From the IMG/VR virus record IMGVR_UViG_3300017756_003168, positions 1-27,330 of that record: 27,330 nt of DNA. The stretch is one strand, 5' to 3'. The translations under genes and the position numbers were made by a program. The stretch's first letter is position 1. Every line of letters begins with the position of its first letter. The stretch is from a virus. The notes under the pieces are model-generated. The model saw only the letters and a list, made by a program, of their open reading frames with translations, made no database searches and had not been told where the DNA came from. This document shows, piece by piece, positions 20,111 to 27,330 of the stretch.

Positions 20111-21925
20111 CTATAATAAGTCGTAAATGTCAAAGTTAAGGTCTCCTTGTTCTTGACTATCCTTATAGAGAGTCATTTCCATATAGTCATGGACTTCTGG
20201 ATCAATAATATCTAGTAGCTCTTCTACTGAATCTGCATATGCTGTGGTGTTAAAATATTCTGTTGCAATTATACTTGACATTGCAAGATCATCATGTCCC
20301 ATCTGTGCACCATATTTACCACTTGGTAATGTACCAAAAAGACTTATTTCATTTGCAGTTTCAAATTCAGTTATATTCATTCTGTTAATCTCGTATAATG
20401 ATTTAAAGTTTTGGCAAAAGATTGGCTTATTATCATTTTTTATTTTAATACCATGTTTAACTCCTCTTGCGTCATGTCTATGTTTAAATCTAAGTACCAT
20501 CTCTTCATCAAAATCATTTCTTCTTGGAAATACTGTTTGTAAATATTTAAGTAGCACAGAACCATATGTATTAAACTCTATCACCATCTTAACGTTTTCA
20601 CTATATAAAAGATCTACACTAATAATATAGAGACATTTTGCAAAATCTTCTATTACATGCTCATTTGATCTGAACGTGCCCACCTGATTAAGTTTAAAAA
20701 AGTCATACATTGCACCAGGTGTTGCCAGGTGGTCTATCTCTTTATTTGTCATTGGATCGACCCTAAATATATTAATGATTGAGTAGTCACCTCCATTACC
20801 TTCAGCAATGTCAACTGATAATAACCAATATTTGTCTCTATCTCCTAGTGTTTCAATGTCAAAACCAGGGTGCCAGTTTAAAAAACCTTTAGTGTCTATT
20901 TGTGCATCTGTGAATTCATCTATTTCATGATAGACATATTCTTTCATTTTACTTCTTAGTTTTTTCATAGAACCTGGGTCTAATAACAAATTAGATGAGC
21001 TGACAAACTCATTTCCATACTGTCTATTAAATGCTTCTATACTTCCTAAGTTTCCAAGTTCTCTCTTATACCAATCATCGTCTCTATCTGGATGTTGCCA
21101 CCAATCTATTCTCATTGGGTGATATTCATTATCTCCTCTCTCAGCTGCACTATAAATCTTATAAAATTTGTTAAAGCCATTTGGCGTACTTGTAATAATA
21201 ATCCTTGAAACATTAGATGCTGAAAGTGTTGGATAAACGTTTTCGTAAAAAGTATCAACTATTGAAGGGTGAATGTGTGCAAACTCATCTAAGAACAAGA
21301 GGTGAATTGTAAAACCAATACCTGCCTTTGCAGTCGTACTCTGTCCTACAAGTCTACTTCCATTATCACATTTCACATTCATTACATCATACTTTGTAAT
21401 TCCTGGCTTCATAAAGAAAGGTAAGTTTTCTATAACAACCTTTGCTTTATCTATAATTTCTTTTGTAGTATCTGATTTATTTGCAAGTAATAATGTATTT
21501 TTATCTGTAGAAAAAGTTAAAAACCAAGCATTAAATATAGATGCCATAACTGTCTTACCCATTTGCCTACTCGCAAGACATATATTAAATCTATTTTCTT
21601 GAAAATTTCTTAACATATCCTTTTGATAGTCTCTCAATTTTACTTGTTGAATTCCCTCATCAGTAAGAACAACTGCATATTTCTCTGCAAAATAAACAAT
21701 ATCTGCAGCACATCTTGCAAGTTCTTGAATTTCCTCATCAGTATATTCAAAAACAATATTTCCCCTTCTTAAAAATTGTCTACCTTCATAAAACGGCATT
21801 TTAACCTGAGGCTTATAACCTTGGTCTAGTGCAACTTCAAGATCTTGGATCTTTTTAGTTGACCACACTAATCGGTCACTACTTGCCTGTTCCGTTTCTT
21901 TCGGTATCCAAAAATTATCACTCAT
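20111..21925 (-). CDS. Terminase large subunit (T4 gp17-like)
   Basis: A 604-residue packaging motor. ATPase half: SRQMGKT (119-125) is Walker A, LLFLDEF (209-215) is Walker B with the catalytic Glu214, ITSTPNG (244-250) is the coupling motif. Nuclease half: Asp372 in SVDIAEG, Glu450 in VIEFNTYG and Asp545/546 in GHDDLAMS form the RNase H-like metal site. It cuts concatemeric DNA and drives it into the prohead at the portal. Start overlaps the small-subunit gene by 8 nt. Confidence 0.97.
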   Translation of the reverse strand: MSDNFWIPKETEQASSDRLVWSTKKIQDLEVALDQGYKPQVKMPFYEGRQFLRRGNIVFEYTDEEIQELARCAADIVYFAEKYAVVLTDEGIQQVKLRDYQKDMLRNFQENRFNICLASRQMGKTVMASIFNAWFLTFSTDKNTLLLANKSDTTKEIIDKAKVVIENLPFFMKPGITKYDVMNVKCDNGSRLVGQSTTAKAGIGFTIHLLFLDEFAHIHPSIVDTFYENVYPTLSASNVSRIIITSTPNGFNKFYKIYSAAERGDNEYHPMRIDWWQHPDRDDDWYKRELGNLGSIEAFNRQYGNEFVSSSNLLLDPGSMKKLRSKMKEYVYHEIDEFTDAQIDTKGFLNWHPGFDIETLGDRDKYWLLSVDIAEGNGGDYSIINIFRVDPMTNKEIDHLATPGAMYDFFKLNQVGTFRSNEHVIEDFAKCLYIISVDLLYSENVKMVIEFNTYGSVLLKYLQTVFPRRNDFDEEMVLRFKHRHDARGVKHGIKIKNDNKPIFCQNFKSLYEINRMNITEFETANEISLFGTLPSGKYGAQMGHDDLAMSSIIATEYFNTTAYADSVEELLDIIDPEVHDYMEMTLYKDSQEQGDLNFDIYDLL

Positions 21926-22568
21926 TGTCTTCTGTCTCTGCGTCTTCTATATCGGCTTGTTGAATTCCAGCCTGGATTTGGTTCATTAAATCTTTTGTGC
22001 CTCTTTGTATATTTGCACTTGAGTTATTACCTCCGACTCTATTAATTTCATCGTCATTTTCTCTCTTCTTATAAAGTTCAATGTCTCTTGCAATTCTCTT
22101 TGTACTTTCTTCAGTTGCCATTAAATACATTGTCTGACTTTTAATAATATCTAACATTGATTTTTGCAATGTTGCAAGTACTTCAAACATTCTTGGTGCA
22201 AGTTCTCCACCTTCTATAGTTTCTAATAATGTCGTTAGGGCTCTTTCTCCTGCCTTCAATTGATAGACTAACGAACTCATTGTCATTTCGTCCATTTTCT
22301 TTTTAGCCATTAAATACTCATCCTTTTCAATAATCTCTGCATCTAAATAAAACTGCATAAGACTTGTGATAGTTTTCTTAGCCTGCCTTTCAGCGCCAGT
22401 TTTCATATCACCATAATTAATTGCTGGAGTTGCATTATGAAATTTAGGAACAGGTAAATCTGTTGGGTCTTTTTCTACATCTAAGCTTTCGTTAGGACCT
22501 AAGAGTTCTTCTAAATCTCTTTTTATTTCGTCCGCCTGTTCTGAAATTGTTTTCTTTTTCTCTGACAT
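21918..22568 (-). CDS. Probable terminase small subunit (gp16-like)
   Basis: A 216-residue, largely helical protein placed directly before the large terminase, with an 8-nt overlap; that is the gene 16 position in T4. Residues about 55-175 (from the KKTITSLMQFYLDAEIIEKD stretch through LATLQKSMLDIIKSQTMYLM) form long helices suited to the ring oligomer of T4-type small terminases; both ends are charged and probably disordered. It would recognise DNA and regulate the large subunit. The assignment rests on position and helical character more than on motifs. Confidence 0.75.
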   Translation of the reverse strand: MSEKKKTISEQADEIKRDLEELLGPNESLDVEKDPTDLPVPKFHNATPAINYGDMKTGAERQAKKTITSLMQFYLDAEIIEKDEYLMAKKKMDEMTMSSLVYQLKAGERALTTLLETIEGGELAPRMFEVLATLQKSMLDIIKSQTMYLMATEESTKRIARDIELYKKRENDDEINRVGGNNSSANIQRGTKDLMNQIQAGIQQADIEDAETEDNE

Positions 22569-22586
22569 TGTCTATAGTTTTATAGT

Positions 22587-22597
22587 CTATATATCCT
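22587..22597 (-). promoter_or_regulatory. Candidate late promoter motif
   Basis: Minus strand AGGATATATAG, then ACTATAAAAC, about 20 nt before the small terminase ATG at 22568. Confidence 0.45.
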
Positions 22598-22598
22598 A

Positions 22599-24560
22599 TT
22601 ATTTATTAGTGCCCACCTTTTGAATTTGTAATGAAGGTATTGCATTATCTATAATAATAGCATTTTGACTATCTCTCACAACATATTGGTGTAATACGTT
22701 TACATGCTGTTCATCTTCTATTGTTTTATTAAACATTCTAATATTAGTTAAATTAAACTCTCCTCCTCTAAGACTCCAATTAACATCAGTTTCCCAAACA
22801 TGTGGAGAAAGAGATTCTAAATTACCTGAATGTGCAAGTTCTAATTCATTTTGACCAGTAGGATCTGTATAAGCTGCTTGATCGTCTAATTTATAAATAA
22901 ACGTGCTTACTTCTCCATAAGTATTACTAACATTAACTACCATTCCATACCAAGTAGTTAGACTAAATATTGTACTATGGTCGAAAATATATTCTTGTTG
23001 ATTAATACATATTTTAATATTCATGCTACTTAATTTAATAATCAAACCATTGCCTAAAACATTTGTACCGTCAATTATGTCATAATATGTATCGTTTGCT
23101 AAATCAAATGTTTTTGTTGGATTAAACCAAAATGTAAATGATCTATTCTCATCCATTTTTAAAGTTGACATTGCCTCATATACAACAGCAGGTGCCTGAA
23201 ACTCATCATTTAATATAGTTGATAAGTCATAATAGTTTCTTGTAATAACAGTCCATCTATTTTTTAAATTAATATCATTTAATGTGAGATCTTTATGTAC
23301 AAATTTCCTAACGCCGTCTTGTGCTCTATGATGAGTAGTTTGATATTGGAGAGGTTTTGTAACTTTATCAAATTCTTCTCTAATTTCCTCACCAAATACT
23401 TCTTCAACTCCTTTTACTAAATCTGTAAGATCTTCTTCAAATCCTTCTTTATTTGTTGAAGTTCTGTTTTCATATTTTTTCAACATTACTTTAAAATATG
23501 TAAGCTCTCTATTAAATTCATCTGCTAATGCGACTGAATTAACCTCATACATTCTATTGTTGAAAGGAAAATATAAATAATCTCTACTACGTGGACTTTT
23601 ATTTTCTCCAAAATGTTTTCTAAACTCTTCACCAACTATATGAATTTCAAAGTCTTCAAATCCCATTCCAAAAATATCAAATGTATTTTGTTCTGTTGGG
23701 AATTCATTGTCAGGTACCATTACTTTAATGCTTTCCTTTTCAATAACATCATATAGTGAATATTCTTTTAAAATAACATCTTTACTTCTTACGTTTGGTT
23801 CTACTCTATAATAAGTTACATTATGACCGTAAACACTATTTGCAAGATTTGAAAGACTCTTATAAAGATGTGCTGGTTTTTGTAAACCATAAGGCTGATA
23901 TAAATTAGCGGCATCACATTCTACTATTATATTTGCGCAACCGTCTAACTCAAAAGGTTCACAATCAACACAAGTCTGTGGGCATTCTTCAATAGTTCCA
24001 TCCTCATACTGAACAGTGTACACTATACTTAAAATTGCTAATTCATGTAGAGGCTGTATATTTTCAACAGTTGCTCTAATTTCTAACCAAAGAGGTTGAG
24101 TTGGATCAAAGTCTATTGATAATAATTCTCCAACAAGTGTTCCCTTTGTTAATGGATGCCATTGAGTGTGTTCTCCTCCTCCATCTATTGTGGTATTTTG
24201 ACTCCATCTATATTCATAACTAAAATAATTCCATTGATTCGTCTTTACATAAAAAGTGACATTAATTAAATCAACATCTGCTGGCGCCTGTAAAACTAAA
24301 GTCTCTTCATCTGGTGTATTATCTACAACAAATTCATATCCTCCAGCAAACACAATGTCTCCGTTATTTAAGTCTAAATTTGTACCAATACCTGTGACTG
24401 TATCGCTGCCATTCGTAAATGTTAATTTCCCAACGGTAAACTCGTTAGAAAAACCTGCCTTAACTTCCCAATCTAATATTCTATCAACTTTTAAATAAGG
24501 ATTTAAAAGCTTAGCAATAATTTTATCACCTACTTCAGTTGCTATGTAGTCTGTAACCAT
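22599..24560 (-). CDS. Virion structural protein with lectin-like C-terminal domain
   Basis: A 653-residue protein just before the terminase genes, where T4 keeps neck genes 13-15. The first ~200 residues are beta-rich with repeated short strands (LTFTNGSDTVTGIGTNLDLN). Residues about 190-240 contain several Cys (CPQTCVDCEPFELDGC). The middle part (about 300-380; YLYFPFNNRMYEVNSVALAD) is faintly like T4-type neck protein gp14. The last ~200 residues (SFTFWFNPT, WYGMVVNVSN, FNLTNIRMFNKTIED) match a concanavalin/LamG-like jelly roll, which often binds sugars. It is probably on the particle, at the neck or as a decoration; the exact role is uncertain. Confidence 0.65.
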   Translation of the reverse strand: MVTDYIATEVGDKIIAKLLNPYLKVDRILDWEVKAGFSNEFTVGKLTFTNGSDTVTGIGTNLDLNNGDIVFAGGYEFVVDNTPDEETLVLQAPADVDLINVTFYVKTNQWNYFSYEYRWSQNTTIDGGGEHTQWHPLTKGTLVGELLSIDFDPTQPLWLEIRATVENIQPLHELAILSIVYTVQYEDGTIEECPQTCVDCEPFELDGCANIIVECDAANLYQPYGLQKPAHLYKSLSNLANSVYGHNVTYYRVEPNVRSKDVILKEYSLYDVIEKESIKVMVPDNEFPTEQNTFDIFGMGFEDFEIHIVGEEFRKHFGENKSPRSRDYLYFPFNNRMYEVNSVALADEFNRELTYFKVMLKKYENRTSTNKEGFEEDLTDLVKGVEEVFGEEIREEFDKVTKPLQYQTTHHRAQDGVRKFVHKDLTLNDINLKNRWTVITRNYYDLSTILNDEFQAPAVVYEAMSTLKMDENRSFTFWFNPTKTFDLANDTYYDIIDGTNVLGNGLIIKLSSMNIKICINQQEYIFDHSTIFSLTTWYGMVVNVSNTYGEVSTFIYKLDDQAAYTDPTGQNELELAHSGNLESLSPHVWETDVNWSLRGGEFNLTNIRMFNKTIEDEQHVNVLHQYVVRDSQNAIIIDNAIPSLQIQKVGTNK

Positions 24561-24578
24561 GTTTTATTTATCTGATTT

Positions 24579-24833
24579 TTAAAATTGATCCTCATCACCA
24601 GAGACTCCTTCTTTTCTACTAAACTTTTCAACAGTAGCAAAACCTAAACCAGCTCCAGCTAGCCATAGCATACCTTCAAACATATATTCCTTTAATGGAA
24701 TTTCTACAAATATGTTAGCTATAAAAGCTGCTGAAATTAAAACAAAAGAAATTAAAGTAATTAATCTCTTAGAAGATGGTTGACCATCAACGTCCATTAA
24801 TATTTTTTCTAAATAAGATTTCTTTTTTTCCAT
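24579..24833 (-). CDS. Holin-like small membrane protein (84 aa)
   Basis: An 84-residue protein with a basic N-terminus, two hydrophobic helices (about 23-44 and 52-68), and a charged C-terminus. The phrases SSKRLITLISFVLISAAFI and LWLAGAGLGFATVEKF resemble small phage proteins annotated as holins, which control timing of membrane opening. A late-type motif lies about 20 nt upstream. The lysozyme-like gene is about 17 kb away, so this is not a classical lysis cassette. Another membrane role is possible. Confidence 0.55.
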   Translation of the reverse strand: MEKKKSYLEKILMDVDGQPSSKRLITLISFVLISAAFIANIFVEIPLKEYMFEGMLWLAGAGLGFATVEKFSRKEGVSGDEDQF

Positions 24834-24851
24834 ATAGCAAGTCTTCTTTTT

Positions 24852-24864
24852 GCTATATATCTTC
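24852..24864 (-). promoter_or_regulatory. Candidate late promoter motif
   Basis: Minus strand GAAGATATATAGC, about 20 nt before the ATG at 24833; it overlaps the last codons of the upstream gene, so coding constraint may explain part of it. Confidence 0.4.
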
Positions 24865-25494
24865 CAAATAGTCGGTAATTATCAGTGCTTCTGGATTGTC
24901 ATCATAAAATTGATCAAATTCTCTTAACATTCTATCACATACGTTTTTTACATTTTGATCGTCGGATTCTCTAAGTTTTTCAAGTCTATCTATAAGGGAT
25001 TTTAATTTTACTAAAGAATAGTTTAGGTTTTTTATACAGCCTATTTCCTTTAAAACATAATTAACAAATTCCATATCTTTTTCTTTAAAAAAATCAAAAG
25101 TTCTATAACTTCCTCTAATTGTCTTAAAAGAAAAACTCAATGTTTTTTCTCCGGTTTCTGCATTTGCAAGTATTCTAGAGTATTTGCTGTTTTTTGAAAA
25201 TGAAATTTGAAACCATCTTAAATTAGGCATTTCATCCATTATCTTTTTTAAAAAGTAAATCGTATCTGCGTGTATATGTAATTCATTTTGTGGAATTAGT
25301 GATATTTTATCTAAATCTTTTTTAAAATACTTATATAATAAAAAAAATACATCTTTTTTTCTAACTAATATTGTATCATTATGTGGCTTTATTAAACAAT
25401 TTTCTAATATTAATGTGTATAATTTGTTGTCTTTATAATTATACTTATAAAGAGTAATGCTTAGTACTTCTGGAAATAGATAAACTTTATCCAT
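24853..25494 (-). CDS. Hypothetical protein (213 aa)
   Basis: A 213-residue protein of mixed alpha/beta character: strands near the start (SITLYKYNYKDNKLYTLIL), a central LRWFQISFSKNSKYSR part, and a helical C-terminal quarter (LKSLIDRLEKLRES). No recognised family. It overlaps the preceding gene by 8 nt, so it is probably expressed with the 5' nuclease and the 141-residue gene; a DNA-metabolism role is inferred only from context. Confidence 0.65.
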   Translation of the reverse strand: MDKVYLFPEVLSITLYKYNYKDNKLYTLILENCLIKPHNDTILVRKKDVFFLLYKYFKKDLDKISLIPQNELHIHADTIYFLKKIMDEMPNLRWFQISFSKNSKYSRILANAETGEKTLSFSFKTIRGSYRTFDFFKEKDMEFVNYVLKEIGCIKNLNYSLVKLKSLIDRLEKLRESDDQNVKNVCDRMLREFDQFYDDNPEALIITDYLEDI

Positions 25495-25912
25495 AAACCT
25501 TAATTTGATTTTCTAATTTTTTAAGATCAGAATAAAATTGTTCTTTATTAAATGATTTTAATTCTTCAACCTCTCTTTTTCCTATTTCATTTTTTTCCAT
25601 ATAAAATCTCAATACTTCCTCAGAGGGCTGATACTTTTCTTTAACGTTTTTCTTTGAGCTTTTTGTTTTAGTATATATCCAACCTGGTACTCTATTGAAT
25701 CTACTTGCAACCATTTGCCAACAATCAATTACCTTACTTCCATTAATACCATTAAAATTAAATAACTGTGCATTTCCTGGATAGTGTATAGACATAAACC
25801 GATTAATCATAAAATGATGTCTTTTTTTAGAAGACTCTTTTATTTTTGCATAACTATCTCTCTTTGTAAACATTATTTTTACAAAGTCAAAAAGTTTAGT
25901 TTCGTCTAACAT
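25487..25912 (-). CDS. Hypothetical protein, faintly like clamp-loader subunit gp62
   Basis: A 141-residue basic protein. The order HHFMINRFMSIHYPGNAQLFN (32-52), then RVPGWIYTKTK (74-84), then YQPSEEVLRFY (94-104) loosely follows the pattern of T4-type clamp-loader small subunits (FMVNRxLSxFP...N, RxxKWxK, YxxSxxKA). No other domain is recognised. Start overlaps nothing; it follows the 5' nuclease stop by 1 nt and overlaps the next gene by 8 nt. The gp62 idea is weak and the gp44 partner is outside this window. Confidence 0.4.
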   Translation of the reverse strand: MLDETKLFDFVKIMFTKRDSYAKIKESSKKRHHFMINRFMSIHYPGNAQLFNFNGINGSKVIDCWQMVASRFNRVPGWIYTKTKSSKKNVKEKYQPSEEVLRFYMEKNEIGKREVEELKSFNKEQFYSDLKKLENQIKVYG

Positions 25913-25913
25913 A

Positions 25914-27149
25914 TTAAAATAATTTATTGTTTGTCTTTTTTCCTACTAGTTTTAACTTCTTTGGTCGTTTTGTTTCAGTAGGAATATTAGAAAATGCATC
26001 ATACTGCTTTGGTACTTTATTTATTTTTAACCAATCTGTACCTTCTAATATTTTTTCTTTATTTATAAGTTGTGATAAATCTGTTCCTTCTAGTACTTTT
26101 AATTCTGTTTCTACACTTTTGTATATTTCGTTTTGAATAGCATCTGGTATTACTTTAGTATGTAGCATCATTAATACCATGTTTTGTGAAATATTATTTT
26201 TAATTATTTGTTTAGAAGATTTACCTATAACTCTATAAACTATATCTGCTAGATTTTCTACTTCATTTTTATTAAATAATTGATCTATAACAAACTGATC
26301 ATTTTCTTTAGTATATTGTTCAAATATTTTATCTGCTATTTTATCTGTAATTGAATATGTTCTAAGTTTGCCGCCTTTCATTTCCTTTTGCCATAAAGCA
26401 ACAGATGGAATATTATCCGATTTATCTCCTATTAATATTTTTTTAAACATAAATTCATCGCAATTAACTTCTGTTAATTTTATTTTATTATTTTGAATCC
26501 ATGTTTTTATTGCTTCTTTATATTCTTCTTTAAAGCCGCTGTATTGTGATAAGTTAAATAATAAATCTTCTTTATTTTCTATTTCAGAAGTATTTAATAC
26601 ATCTATAAAATCTTTAAATCCATATAGACTTTTTTGAGTTGGTGAATACCATAATGAATATGAATCATTTGCCTTTGAATAATTAACAAGTTGAATAAGG
26701 TCTCTATCGCCAGTCCATATAATACAATTTCTACCTTTGTTAATTAATAATGTTGACCATCCAAATAAAACATCATCTGCTTCTGCACCTTCTATCTTAT
26801 GTACTACTACACCGTGTTTTTGTAAAATATTTTGAAATTCTTCATAAATATGATATACTGCATCCCAATTTATAGAACTATCTGTTTTTCTAGTCCCTTT
26901 ATATTCTGCACTTGGAAATAAATCTTTACGCCAGCTTCTTGCATCCACTGCAACAACAACTTTATCTATAAAACCTCGCATTTTTCTAACTTCAGATGCA
27001 AGATCAATTGCAAGTTTTCTCATTAGTGAAGCACGAGATGCTTCATCTTCTAACATTACACCATTCTTTGGTCTTGGCAAAACAAAGAGACGACTATGTA
27101 AAAAATAGTTACCGTCAATAAGTAATGTATGTCCGCCTTTTCTCATCAT
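25914..27149 (-). CDS. 5'-3' exonuclease / RNase H (FEN-like, T4 Rnh-type)
   Basis: A 411-residue FEN-family nuclease. Metal ligands fall in LLIDGN (Asp12), VAVDARSWRKDLFP (Asp69), EGAEADDV (120-127: Glu120, Glu123, Asp125, Asp126), WTGDRDLIQL (145-154: Asp148, Asp150) and GDKSDNIPS (241-249: Asp242, Asp245). The helix-hairpin-helix type DNA-binding part follows. It would remove RNA primers and flaps from lagging-strand fragments, together with the ligase at 7545-8837. It is longer than T4 Rnh (305 residues) because of a C-terminal part of about 110 residues. Two adjacent Met codons open the frame. Confidence 0.93.
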   Translation of the reverse strand: MMRKGGHTLLIDGNYFLHSRLFVLPRPKNGVMLEDEASRASLMRKLAIDLASEVRKMRGFIDKVVVAVDARSWRKDLFPSAEYKGTRKTDSSINWDAVYHIYEEFQNILQKHGVVVHKIEGAEADDVLFGWSTLLINKGRNCIIWTGDRDLIQLVNYSKANDSYSLWYSPTQKSLYGFKDFIDVLNTSEIENKEDLLFNLSQYSGFKEEYKEAIKTWIQNNKIKLTEVNCDEFMFKKILIGDKSDNIPSVALWQKEMKGGKLRTYSITDKIADKIFEQYTKENDQFVIDQLFNKNEVENLADIVYRVIGKSSKQIIKNNISQNMVLMMLHTKVIPDAIQNEIYKSVETELKVLEGTDLSQLINKEKILEGTDWLKINKVPKQYDAFSNIPTETKRPKKLKLVGKKTNNKLF

Positions 27150-27153
27150 AATT

Positions 27154-27330
27154 TTAGTTTTTTCTAATTATTTCTTGTGCCTTATACACAAGTGAAAGCA
27201 TTGTGATAACAGGGTCAATAACATGTAGTCTTTGTGCTTGATGTTTTGCTACTTCTACTACAATTTCAGGAATATGTTTTACACTTTGTGCTTTTTCCTG
27301 TTGGATGTATTCGATGAAGTCTTCACCTAA
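27154..27330 (-). CDS. 3' end of an unknown gene, cut by the window edge
   Basis: The last 58 codons of a gene that enters from the right edge, ending at TAA 27156-27154, 4 nt before the nuclease start. The visible part is helical (IEYIQQEKAQSVKHIPEIVV, then VITMLSLVYKAQEIIRKN). It is too short to assign. Confidence 0.6.
   Translation of the reverse strand, partial: LGEDFIEYIQQEKAQSVKHIPEIVVEVAKHQAQRLHVIDPVITMLSLVYKAQEIIRKN

Noticed and set aside
20244-20630. A 128-residue plus-strand frame opposite the large terminase nuclease domain.
   Set aside because: The terminase motifs on the minus strand are clear; the plus frame has no recognisable content.

Overview
This window looks like part of the genome of a large, contractile-tailed, T4-like phage (a myovirus), and its host is probably a member of the Bacteroidota, most likely a flavobacterium. 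The phage identity rests on the uninterrupted order small terminase - large terminase - tail sheath - tail tube (T4 genes 16-17-18-19), followed by tail-assembly and tape-measure genes, plus T4-type replication and repair genes: 5' nuclease/RNase H, ATP-dependent ligase and a PseT-like 3' phosphatase. The host inference rests on very high A+T content, start codons preceded by A/T-rich sequence with no Shine-Dalgarno motif, and promoter-like elements carrying a variant of the Bacteroidota -7 box. It remains an inference. Every supported gene lies on the minus strand, so transcription runs from high to low coordinates.

Reading in the direction of transcription: 27330-24579 holds the tail of an unknown gene, a 5' nuclease, two unknown genes (one faintly like clamp-loader subunit gp62) and a holin-like membrane protein. 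24560-12265 is the virion block: a structural protein with a lectin-like C-terminus, small and large terminase, sheath, tube, a small ribbon-helix-helix protein, a gp26-like chaperone with an overlapping second frame (possible +1 frameshift), and a very hydrophobic tape-measure candidate. 12235-11011 holds a KTSC-domain protein, a small basic protein and a compact alanyl-tRNA synthetase-like protein. 10913-8831 is made of short units of small genes plus a 3' phosphatase, each preceded by a conserved repeated element. 8837-3389 is one long, tightly packed operon: DNA ligase, candidate spanin-like and lysozyme genes, small unknown genes, an acyl-CoA thioesterase, a GH16 glycosidase, a PurU-type deformylase and a guanylate kinase. 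3354-1 contains a coiled-coil protein, a nuclease-like protein, a metallophosphoesterase-fold protein that has lost its metal ligands, an ECF-like sigma factor, small unknown genes and a tRNA-Ala.

Two kinds of promoter-like signal can be read. One is a 60-80 nt element in six copies (1301, 1581, 9041, 9941, 10351, 10931), always just upstream of a gene or small operon in the non-structural regions. The other is a short GATATATA(A/G) motif about 20-35 nt upstream of seven starts, mostly virion genes, resembling the T4 late-promoter idea. The phage sigma factor at 668-1276 is a natural candidate to read the second class. Intrinsic terminators follow the sheath and tube genes, which suits separate high-level expression of those abundant proteins.

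The most unusual content is the pairing of a compact AlaRS-like protein with a phage tRNA-Ala(UGC) that carries the G3:U70 identity pair, and the metabolic set of PurU, guanylate kinase, thioesterase and GH16. About 12 small genes, several missed by simple length cutoffs, are joined to neighbours by ATGA or TAATG overlaps.
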